A stretch of 64,000 nt of DNA from Cyanoderma ruficeps (Eukaryota > Chordata > Aves > Passeriformes > Timaliidae). The notes under the pieces were generated by a model. The model was not told the DNA's origin. It did no database searches and saw only the letters and a program-made list of their open reading frames with translations. Shown here in pieces: positions 41,403-51,715 of the stretch. Every line of letters begins with the position of its first letter. Within the stretch, counting starts at the first letter, position 1. The stretch covers positions 10,562,026 through 10,626,025 of the forward strand of contig VZDJ01000594.1 of assembly GCA_008694505.1 (NCBI GenBank), in the 5' to 3' direction. The position numbers were made by a program, and so were the translations under genes.

Positions 41403-42599
41403 GTGGAAAAACATTTCAGAGACTCTCCCTTGAATTCTCTTTCTGACTAATATTGTTCTTCTCCCCCTCCTTGCCAACTTAACAAACATTTCTGTGTCTA
41501 AATAGCATTTTTGGTCCACTGCCTGTTGCAATCAAAAGAACCTTCTTATTGACTTCTGGGACAGTCAGGCATAGCTATTAGTGAAACATAAAAGCATTCG
41601 AACCCCTCACTACTGGGAGTGTGTGTGTAAATGGCATTACTTGCCTCCTCCTGTGGTTGTTCATGAGATCAGGACACAAAGCCTGTCTTTTGGGAGTCGT
41701 CTTTCCTTCAGAAGCCTGTTTGTCTTTCTATCTCATAATGACAGTGAGAAATCCTTAAGGGTTTACTAACTCCCATTCCCCAGCAGAGAGCCCCAGCAGG
41801 CAAAGGCTTTGTCAGGCAGCATATTAATGAAACAGAAAACATGACCTGAATTTTTATAGCTTGTACTTAGCAGGTCATTTACTTGTCATGAAAAGGGACA
41901 TTTTGCATTGGTTGCCAATAATAGCTTCAGAAAAGTGAGCACTTAACTCTCATGTTTAATTCCCATGAGGAGGAAGGGTGAGAGGAAGAGCCCCCCAGCT
42001 GCTCCCTTACCCCCACCCCACGCTGGGATATTCAAGCTATGCGGAACACTCTTCTAAAATTTTGTTGCAGGGGCAGAGATCTTGTGTGACCCTGGTAGTG
42101 AAGCCCACACGCAGAGCCAAGCTGTGTCCCAGATCTCATCCCGGAAGGGTTTCTTATCCTCGCATCCCACGCAGCAGCAGCCCAGCTGAGCAGCCCTTTG
42201 CAGAACTGAGCTTGCCAATTTCCTGTCAGCCCAGCACGGTTCTGGCTGGTCAAGTTATCTCACCCAGTCAGGGCTGGGTGACTAGACCCAGGCAAAAATT
42301 TTAATTGGCAAAAGTGGGGTAATTTTCACAAGCTGTGGGGTGATTTTCACATGCTGGAGGGTCAGGCTTTCCTCATTGTGCAAGGGGAACAGTGAGGCAT
42401 GCAAATTCCCTCAGAGATAAGGAAGATGTTCTTAAATGGGCTCTGAATCCAAACTAGCACATGTGTCAGCTACAAGATACATGAATGAACTGGGCACAAG
42501 AACAGTCTAGACCTGTGCCAAACTTAAATCATTAGCTGAATTGTGGCTAAGTGCCTTAAGTCTCTACAGAAGGGACAAAAAGGCCCATTTCTCTCCTCA
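41403..42599. other. spacer between two CR1 copies, nothing recognised
   Basis: About 1.2 kb of unique-looking sequence. A 41978-42304 open frame of 108 codons is rich in R, P and S and has no protein-like motif. Confidence 0.6.
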
Positions 42600-42880
42600 C
42601 CCTTCCCAGGTAACAAAGGACAGAGGAAATGGCCTCAAATTGCAACCGGGAGAGTTTAGATTGGATATTAGGAAAAATTTCTTCACTGGAAGGATTTTTT
42701 AAGCATTGGAACAGGCTGCCCAAGGAAGAGGTTACAAAATCATTGTCCCTGGAGGTATTTAAACAATGTGTAGATGTGGCACTTAGGGACATGGTTTAAT
42801 GGTGGCCCTGGTGGTGCTGGGTTAATGGTTTGGCTCAATGATCTTAAAGCTCTTTTTCAACCTAAACAATTCCATGATGA
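42600..42880 (+). mobile_element. CR1 LINE 3' fragment, second copy
   Basis: A second 5'-truncated CR1 lies 1.2 kb downstream in the same orientation as the one at 40963. It shares the blocks AACAGGCTGCCCAAGGAAGA, GATGTGGCACTTAGGGACAT and CAATGATCTTAAAGCTC. It ends with a decayed tail, CAATTCCATGATGA. It is shorter than the first copy and starts further 3'. Confidence 0.93.
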
Positions 42881-45800
42881 CGTAAGCTTCAAATAATAAA
42901 AAGGGTTTGCATGGACGTCCTCACAGGGCCTTTCAGCACCATTAGGGGCAACAGCAATGTCCAAGAGCTGACACTTTCTCAGTGATTTCACATACTGCAT
43001 TTTGAACTATGCGATATTCTTTGTGTCTCATGGAGAAACCTTAAATCTAAGGCAAAAAACCTTTGTGGGACCCACTATTTAAATGGGAAAAACTTCAGAC
43101 TTCCACAGAAATCTGTAGGGACTAGGTAGTATCTGTGGCTTTGTTCTCCACCCAGTATCTCAGTGTTTTGTCTCAGCCTTGCCTTGCTTGTTGACCCTGT
43201 TGCCACAAGCCTCTTCAGCACCTCCTTGATGTCTTCCATTAGCTGAGTCCCTTCCAAAGAGGAATTCTAAAGACTGATGAAGGAAAAGAGACCAACACCA
43301 TAACATGGTTTCCAGATCTCTAATGAGTCCCTGTGTGTATATCCAATAGCTTCTCCCCATCCTTATACCCCTTTCTTTCTCACTAGAATGTGAATATTTG
43401 TGTGTCGTGCAACAGGACAGGACTCTTGGGCAGGGTCACAGACTCCTGGAAAGGCTTGTTGGGAGGGACTTGTGGAGGTCTGCAGTTCAGCCTTGTGCTC
43501 AGACTGGAAGTTACTGCCAACACTAGACCAGCAGCTGTGGGTTTGAGCCTGCACACAACAGTAGTGTGTTAACTGCTGACTCCTGCACTCTCATGTATGT
43601 GAGCTATGTGACTGTTGGTCAATGGCAGCTGAATTGGATCAGGATATTGTTTCGTTCATTCCTTCTGTTCCTAAGCTTACTTCCAAGTCCTGCTGTCATC
43701 TATACTATTAATGAACTAAGATCACTTTCTGGAGGGCAGTGAAGCTAAAGAATGGTGGTTTCATGCCCTAATCAATTAGTACCACTAATCACTGATTAGT
43801 GGTTCATCACTGATTGTTGAATAGCCCTTCCCTCTGAAAGAGCCAGGTGTCAGGAAACCATCCTTGCCAAGAGGTGGACCCTGTCCTCAAGAGCTGAAGC
43901 ACACCAAGCATTGGTTGAGGACACACGGCTGCATGAGGTAGGAGCCAGGACTGCTGACACTGCTCTAACTCGTGTAGTTCCACACACTTCATCACATAGT
44001 TATGTGTCCGAGGAACAAATCCACAAATCTGTCAGGTTGTTCTGATTGATTCCTTTCACATATGAGCCATCAGACTGCCAAACATGCCCCTGTGCAGGGT
44101 CTCTAAGAACCTGGTGTGTGACCCTGTTCACCAGGCAGAATCACTGAATTACTGAATGCACTCAGTACAGGAGATTTAATAAGGGCATGAAAAAAGCTAC
44201 TGAGAAACAGAGATCATGACCCAGCTTCTACTAAGCCAGTTTAATTTTAAAATAAAAATCTCTAAAGAAAAATCTGAAGAGACTTATAAAAAAGGCTAGC
44301 AAGGCTCATCAAATTAATTACAAGACAGAGTGCATTTCAGATATTGATCTGGGTCTGGAAAGGATTTAATAAGATTAGTTAGGAGTTACTAGCACAAGAT
44401 GGAGATATTCATCTGGTTCATAGCTTTGCTGAAGTCAGGATACTTATACTAGGCAGAACTACAAATCTTTGAAATCCCCAAGCAGAAACTACCATGTGCT
44501 TTGCAAACATCAGTAAAACAAGCCTCACTGGAAAATGGGAAAACAGGCTCTTTGCCCCACTGTTTTACAGGTAGTTATGGAAAACCTTCAAGCAAAGCAA
44601 ATTTGAGGAGACAACCTTACAACTCAGTGAATGTGGCAGGCATTAGATTAGGTCACAAACAAACTGAAAATCCTTACTCAAAGAAGGATCTCTTGAAATG
44701 GAAAGTCACTAAAATTGCCGTAACAGTTGGTACAAGTCCGCTCATTTTCAGTGCTTCTTCAAGGGGAGTTGAGTTTGGAACAGCTTCAAAGGCCGAGTAA
44801 TGATTTCAGCCTGAAGAGACACTGCTTGCCCAGCATCCATGCCCCACATGGAGACCTCATGGGGATGCTGCTGGGATTGTGCTGCTCTTTACACTTCTGC
44901 TTGCTGCCAAGTTTTAATAAAAGTGAACTATTTCTTTTCAGAAAGAAATTAATGATATGTTGCCTGAGTGAGGAAGGACTAAGCCCTTGACCCCACATCC
45001 CCTCACTCACCAGGACTGGGTGGTGTTTATGGAAGGCCAGACATTTCCATAGCTATTTCTTTGCAAGAAGTAAAGCTCATCTCAGGCTTCAATGGATGAT
45101 GAAGGCCTCTAATGCTTGAAGAGCCCCTGCTTAAATATGGTTGGGTGGACACATGCAAAGCTGCTTGCAGCTCCCTCTCACCCTTAGTATATGGCCACTC
45201 CAAAGTGCGTTTGGATAGAGGATGCTGTTGCTTACACAGGTCTTTATATCCAACAACATAATCTTTTGAATTCAGCAAAAGTCCAGGTTCCAAAGGAGTA
45301 ATCCAAACAGTTTGAATATGTGGGGGTGGTTTGCACTGGCAAGAGGTTAATTTGATCTGAAGAGATGTTTCATCATGCTGCAGTAATTCAGATTGCATGC
45401 TAATTTCGTCCTTGGCTTCTTCGCTGTTAAGAATGTGTCACCAAAATTTCCAGTATTCCATATCAACCACATACCTTTAGAAAATAGAATCTGCCAGTTC
45501 ATTTCAAAACCAGCTGTCAAATAATGTCAGTTTTTATTCAGACATCAGCCAAGATCCAAATCAGTGAGATCAGAATAAAAGGTTCTGAAGTGGGCTACTA
45601 GGTGAGAACCATCCGTTCTCCCTCAGCTGTGCAAAGATCATGAACAGTTAAATAGCTTGAGTGCCTGAGCATTGTTTCTAAAGCAGAGAAGCCACAGAGG
45701 AGAGGAGTCCAAGTGCCATGACTTGAGACACTTAAGGAATTATCATAAAAGCATATGAAGACAATTCAGTGACTTGCAGAAAGAAAATAAATCCCAGGAC

Positions 45801-48800
45801 ACAAGGGAGAAGGACCTAGTTCAACCATGGATTGTGAAAAGTGGTCTGGGCCACTCATGAGGGATTTTCCTTTCTTCCACCACTGGTAGATGGCATGAGC
45901 AATCAAGTGCATTGACCATTGCCTAGAAATAGAGTAGAGAAATCTAAAACTTAAGAGAAGATGGTGTGGTTGTGTGATGGTATGTGGTTACTGAGTTTTA
46001 AAATGCTGCAGTTAAAAGGAGAATCTCTGAGGAAAATGGGAAGCAACACAGCAGACTGAAAAGAAAATACTTGGAAGAGTGGAGACTCAGACACAGAATA
46101 AAGGGATTTAAGGGGCTGACATATCACATGCACTTAAGTGATCAGAAAAAAGCTACAAATAAAAGTAAGCATTCCTTTGTAACTTTTCTTTGGGAGTAGA
46201 GACAGAAAAGAAGACTGGCTCTGAATTGCACTGGGGAAAAAAAAATCTGATTGTGTTCCACTCTTAAGAAATTAAGCCAACAAGGGATTTAGATATGAAA
46301 GGAAGAAAGACAATCTTCTTTACTTTCAGATTAAACACCTAACAATGGCACTTCTGCCCATAGTGCTTAAAATCTATGGAAGTGCTCACATGTACACTAA
46401 ATCCAAAGGCATTAGGTCTTGGAGAGTGAGACTGCACAGGCCTGGTGAACACCAGCAGACAGATTCCCCCTACTCCTCCAAATCTCTCTCCTCCCACTTG
46501 CCTTTTCAGCTTTGATGTGAAATCACCATTTTCAGGATGTATTCTTGGAAGCTCACAATCTGATTTTGGGGGAAATCCTCCCTCCATGATAAGCTGTTTC
46601 CATGGGGATTAAATATTTCATTTTCAGTTTTGTGCTGGGAGCTTCTTTAGAAGATTTACTTGCCAGTTTTCATGCTGCTAAAAAGATAAGGAAAATATCA
46701 TCGTGACAGAGATCAATCTATACTCCCTCTATGTAGATGATAGTGGCTGGGGTGTAAAGTATGGCATATCAAAGCAGCTTGATTCTGTATGAAAAATCCA
46801 AACATGTTCTCATTATGGAATAATCTCAATACATAAATGAATGAGAAATATCAAGACATCAGTTTTAATAGGTTCAAGTTTCCCAGTCCCTATTAGCAAT
46901 TAGCATTCCAGAAGAGCCAGTAGAAAAAACAACCCCCTAAACCCAATCACTCCAGAGAGCAATCTGTGAAAACAGATCCTAATAACACATCTAACCAGTG
47001 TATACCTAACTTGTATACAACTTTGCACTGTCACTTCACTGTTAAAAAGTACATCTTTGATGCAGTTTTTCCTCTGCTTACTAGAATACAAGATCACTTA
47101 TAGAAGAAGTGTGTCCTGTAGGCTACTTTGTCATATCTCCTGAGTGCAAAACATATGTTTGTTTAGCTCCATATCTGCCTATATGCTCAAGCCTGAATTG
47201 AGACTAAATTCTTGTATCTTGGGCATCTCCTTCACGTTTCCAAACCTGATCATTGAGAGCAGTTGTGAGGTCTAAGAGAAGACTAATTAGCACCCTGGTC
47301 TCAGAGCAGTGTCCTGTCGGGAAGAATGGATCCAAACGATTCAACAGCAGACACGGAGCAGACACAAGCCAGCACAGTAAGAGCAGGCAACTGAGCTCTG
47401 CAACAACCTGAAGTGGAACAGTTTTGGTGCAAGTGATACCCAAATGTGTCCTTCTTCAAGGGAACTCTGCAATGCAAGTGCTGTTGCTTGTGCAATATCT
47501 GGATGGGCCCTACTTAAAAATGATGATGTAGGACTCCATCAGACTATAATCATAACCTGAAGCATTTGTCATCATCCCGGAGCTGATCAAACAGTGGTCA
47601 GGAAAGTTTGGGGTTTTTCCTCCAGAAGTACCTTTTCTGTTGAAAAAGTGTGGTTTTGTGAGTGCGTGTGTGTTTGGGTGGGAGCCCTCAAACCAGGTTT
47701 CATCAAGCATTCTCCTGCTTTCAATAGATACCTCTAGCACTTTTAACCTCAACATTTTCCAGATGTAAAAAGCTGTAAAAGTTGACAACAACATCTAAAA
47801 CGATCCCCCTGGCTTTCTTCCCTCTTTCACATTAAGAATGGGAAAATATTGAAAGGTGCTTTCCAGACAGCTGTGATGGTGATTAACGTGCAAGGAGTAT
47901 GGGATTTGAACAGAGAAAAGACTTGTTATCCCCTCCCTATATCCGCCTCTCTGTGAAGCACAGCAGTGTCTGCCCGCCTTTCTGCTGTCAGATAACACCA
48001 GCTCTAAGGTAGTCAGAAAGATGCTGGAATTGGACACTGAAGAGTAAATAAGCCCTGCATGAGCTAATTGGAGTGTTGAGGACGGAAGGGAAGGTCCTTG
48101 CTTCCAGCTGTTTTGTTATGTGTTGTCTCATTCATTTAGTGATTTATAATTTGTTGCTGGTGAAGCAAACCAGAGCTGCTGCGCACTGCTGCCACATGAA
48201 GAGCAATAGGGAAAAACTCCCTCTGTAGCCTGACTGTGACACAGACCTTCCCATTGCTGCTTCTTGGGTCCAAGAACATTTGCAACACACTGCTTAAAGG
48301 CTGAATTTGACACTGTCTTTCCTTTTAAAGAAGCTTTAAAGCCACTTTTTTTCTATTTAGCAAGTATTACTACTTTGAAGAATTTGGTTCTCAAATTCAG
48401 CTTGTAAAATTAATTTTACCGTTTCCCTCAATCCCTGTTACCAGCTGGAGTAAAATATCCACACTGTTTTCTTGATTAAAAGATTGTTGCAATCAGCAAT
48501 GAATGAACAACTGTTCATGAGGGTAAAATGGAAATGATCCCTGATGTGAGCACATGAGCTGTTACAAATTTTTCCATACTGAGCTTTCAAAATAATTATA
48601 GTAACCCTGCATAATTTGGCCTAGTTTTCATTGTATTCCACATTAAACTAAAACCAATAACAGTTATTTTTTAAACAGCACTATTCCTTCAGTACCACTC
48701 ACCCAAATAGAATCAGTTCCTTCAAAGAAAGTGCATTTTTTGTAAAGAAATACTGCGTGATTTTCAGCTGCACAGAAAACTGGCCCATGGATGCAGTTTT

Positions 48801-48919
48801 CTCTGGTGCCATGAATAAAAGGCTCTGCTGTCAGAGATTCACCTTGTTAAAGATAGTGGGTATTTCACACCTAATACATCAGTGACAGCCCAAACCTTCC
48901 AGCTGCTCTAGGTCTACAC
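42881..48919. other. intergenic sequence, no recognised gene
   Basis: AT-leaning unique sequence. The one structured element is a 23-bp palindrome of homeodomain-like TAAT motifs at 43781-43803. Open frames are short; the longest (123 codons at 45027-45398, minus) has no recognisable domain or splice context. Confidence 0.6.
43781..43803. repeat. 23-bp near-perfect palindrome with TAAT cores
   Basis: ACCACTAATCA and TGATTAGTGGT are perfect 11-bp inverted arms around a single C. ATCACTGATT recurs just outside at 43806-43815, and AATTAGT precedes it at 43774-43780. The arms contain TAATCA/TGATTA homeodomain-type motifs. Confidence 0.85.
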
Positions 48920-49068
48920 NNNNNNNNNNNNNNNNNNNNNNNNNNNNNNNNNNNNNNNNNNNNNNNNNNNNNNNNNNNNNNNNNNNNNNNNNNNNNNNNN
49001 NNNNNNNNNNNNNNNNNNNNNNNNNNNNNNNNNNNNNNNNNNNNNNNNNNNNNNNNNNNNNNNNNNNN
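48920..49068. other. assembly gap of 149 N
   Basis: Unknown bases separate GGTCTACAC from a 17-base A run (49069-49085). Predicted frames that cross it are meaningless. The abutting homopolymer suggests the gap is a poly-A or repeat-related sequencing failure. Confidence 0.99.
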
Positions 49069-49085
49069 AAAAAAAAAAAAAAAAA

Positions 49086-50685
49086 TCAAGAATTATATAG
49101 CAAAGGAGAATTATGCTGGATTTAAATAGACATAAAATATTGCCAGACACAATCGTTCAAGTTAATGCTCAATTGGACAAAAGTCAGAAGCCCTAGAAAA
49201 TAATTAAGAGACTTTGGACTGATGAGCATTGAGTTTGGGGAACAGGAATGGGAACTGAAGGAGATAATCCTCTTATTATGCTCCTAAATTGTTGGTGGAA
49301 TTACTGGTTGAAAGTCCAACTCATGAATTGATGCCATGAATATTTACCATTAACAGGAAATTTTATCCCTCTGAAGTTTATCCTAGCAGCGATTGGCAGT
49401 ACTTGAACAACCTGCTGCAAACTTAAGCTAGAAATGTTTCACAAAAGAAATAGGGCAAGATAGTTTTTATCATTGGAATAAATCGTCAGTGGAAGGGCTG
49501 GATTGTCTCACACTTGTGCTTTTGTATGGAGAAAAGATTTGAAAAATCCCACAGGTTTTGACCTTAAAATAGGAGAACTTGGTAAAAGGAGGATAATATG
49601 AAATACAGTGTTGTTTCTTCATGAAAGACTTCAGTTTTGAAATAGGTTTTTGTCTTCTACCAGCTACAGAATTAAAGCTTTCAGGGCTCCGGGCTCCAGG
49701 CTCCCAAGTAGAAAAAGATTCCTGAAACAATTATTATGGCAAAGCCCAGGGCTGCTCAGCAATGTGGTTCAATAATCCTTTGTCCAAGCTGATGAAAACT
49801 TTTGAAGAAGGTGCATTGTTCTGTGTACTCCTTGTCGTCATAATATAAAAGCTGCAAAGACATTTCTTTAAGCTGAGCAATAGTTATCATACTAGAGTTA
49901 TAAAATTATTTATAAATTCTTTCATTACATTTACTAATATAATTTCCACTATCCATTTCAGGTCTGAAGAACTGGGCAAAGAGGAATTGTGAAGAGATTG
50001 CCCTGCAATTCCACATGTCCTGTGAGGTGCAGGTGATTTCAATACATGAGCTGGTCTGTACAGACTTTATTCTCCCCAGCTTGAGATATCCAAGGAAGGA
50101 GATTTTGTTAACAAGCTAGTTGAACTTTAAAGGTAGTAATATGAGATCAACAGGGGCAGTTGTGAAATCTCAGGTTGTTCCTCCAGTCTGAAATACACAC
50201 AGAAGTCTATGGGATGTTTCGCAGTTGGATTGTTTAATTATCAGTGAACATGCAAGGGAAGAATTACCTTCAGCATGAAGCACACACTGATGCTTTACAC
50301 AATCAGGACTCAGAATGAGACCAATACAGTCTGTCCAGTAACTAATTAGCAGACATGGTGTGAAAGTGTTCACACCATGCTTATCGATGGCGATAATTTC
50401 TCTCCAAATGTGTTTGGGAGACTCTGAGGGAAGGTGAGGCAGACATGCTCGCTGGATCAGAAGGGATTCCTGGGATTTTCAGCTCTGTATCAGAGCCTAC
50501 AGGTCAGTCTGCCATACTCCACAGGCTTCGAGGAGCTAAGACAAGCCCCTGAATGTGGATCCCAATGTATACACAGTGTGGGTCCCATCCCGAAGCCATT
50601 CAAACCCAAGAGGCATCAGGAGAGATGCTGCAACCTCAAGGTGCTCGGTCAGAGCCTGGGGAGGACTGAATTTTTCAGATTAATT
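49086..50685. other. intergenic sequence, no recognised gene
   Basis: AT-rich unique sequence. It holds one member of a 31-bp repeat pair (50406-50436; see 52974-53004). No convincing exon was seen. Confidence 0.6.
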
Positions 50686-50905
50686 CTTGTCGTAAAAAAT
50701 GCGGGTAAACTCCGGTCTTCTTGCTTTTCAGCCTCTGTCCTTCCGGGAACGACGGCCCTCCCTTTTCCGAATTGATCCAAAAGCAGGCGAGCGAGGACAC
50801 GAAGTGGAGAGTCCCGAAACAGCAGCCGCTGTGCGGCAGCTTGCGGCCGGCTCCCGGCGCAGGTAGCTCCCCATGCCGGGAGGCCAGGCCATAACCGAGG
50901 TTTTA
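50686..50905. promoter_or_regulatory. small CpG-rich patch, possible promoter or GC-rich exon
   Basis: About 200 bases hold roughly 18-20 CpG dinucleotides in an otherwise CpG-poor region. On the plus strand an acceptor-like CTTCTTGCTTTTCAG ends at 50731 and a donor-like GCGCAG|GTAGCT follows at 50862. Together they bound a 131-base segment that is open in two frames. On the minus strand a 61-codon frame also crosses it. I recognise no protein in any of these frames. It could be a small CpG island promoter, an exon of an unidentified transcript, or simply an old GC-rich remnant. Confidence 0.4.
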
Positions 50906-51260
50906 GTGGTCACTGGGGCTGTTGTGGCCAGACCGAAATAGCAAAATGTTCACGCACGTAGCGGTGGCACCACTGGCCTCTGGACGTGCACACTGAGATA
51001 CTGCTCAAGTTCTGTACAGAATGAATGACACGGCCTGGTCCCTGTGCCAGGCAGTGTGAGCATCACAACCCTTGGTCTTCCATGCTCCCAGACTTGTTTC
51101 TTTGTGCCGGCTTGGTGCTCTGGACAGTTTAATATTTTAGTTTATTCAGTGTCACTCTGCAGGTTTTGGCCGAGAGTTAATTTTTTTCATAGCAGCTAGT
51201 ATGGGGCTATGGTTCTGATTTATGCTGCCAGTAGTGTAGATAATTTAGGGATGTTTTCCT

Positions 51261-51398
51261 GGAATCATAGAATATGAAGATTGGAAGACACCTTTAGATC
51301 ATCAGGCCCAACCATCAAGCCAGCACTATCACTGCAACCCCAACACCACTAAACCTTATCTCCCAGCTCCAGATCCAGATGCCTCTTAAACACTTTTA
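51261..51398 (-). mobile_element. CR1 LINE 3' fragment, minus strand
   Basis: Read on the minus strand this is the CR1 3' end. On the plus strand it starts with the complement tail GGAATCATAGAAT, followed by the TTTAGATCATCAGGCCCAAC block and then the CACCACTAAACC region. It is about 138 bases long, 5'-truncated, and directly abuts an LTR fragment on its right. Confidence 0.88.
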
Positions 51399-51417
51399 CA
51401 CTTCTTTTGTTACTCTT

Positions 51418-51715
51418 GAGCAGTGCTTACACAGAGTCAAGGCCTTTTCTGCTCTCCACCCCACCAGTGAGGAGGCTGGGGCGGGGATACAAGAAGTTGG
51501 AGAGAGACAGTACTGGGACACAGGACATCAACTGGCCACAGGGATATCCTGCATGGTGACATGCTCAGCAAAAAGCTGGGGGGAGAAGGAAAGGGGGGTG
51601 TTCAGTGTGATGGTGTTTGTTTTCTTCAGTTGCTGTTACAGTGGAGATGGCTGAACACCTACTTGGCCATGCAAAGTGATGAATGAATTTTTTAGTTTGC
51701 TTTGCTTGTGGAGTG
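51418..51715 (+). mobile_element. endogenous retrovirus LTR fragment
   Basis: About 300 bases with the features GAGCAGTGCTTACACAGAG, AAGGCCTTTTCTGCTC, AAAGCTGGGGGGAGAAGG and a 3' part GCTGAACACC...GATGAATGAATTTTTTAG. I recognise this pattern from a common passerine LTR family. The 3' part matches, in inverted orientation, the LTR at 63781-64000. The outer LTR edges are missing and no viral coding sequence is present. Orientation is given relative to what I believe is the sense strand. It is decayed and inert. Confidence 0.7.

Noticed and set aside
41186..41446. 86-codon frame in the first CR1 fragment
   Set aside because: It is the retrotransposon's untranslated 3' region read by chance; no enzyme motif.
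41585..41600. tRNA-like B box GGGTTCGAATGC on the minus strand
   Set aside because: No A box or cloverleaf-compatible sequence at the required distance.
43860..43885. CTCF-like AGAGGTGGACCCTG
   Set aside because: Too many mismatches to the CTCF core to support a call.
48871..49150. Minus-strand frames of 72 and 78 codons across the gap
   Set aside because: Mostly unknown residues from the N run and a poly-T stretch.
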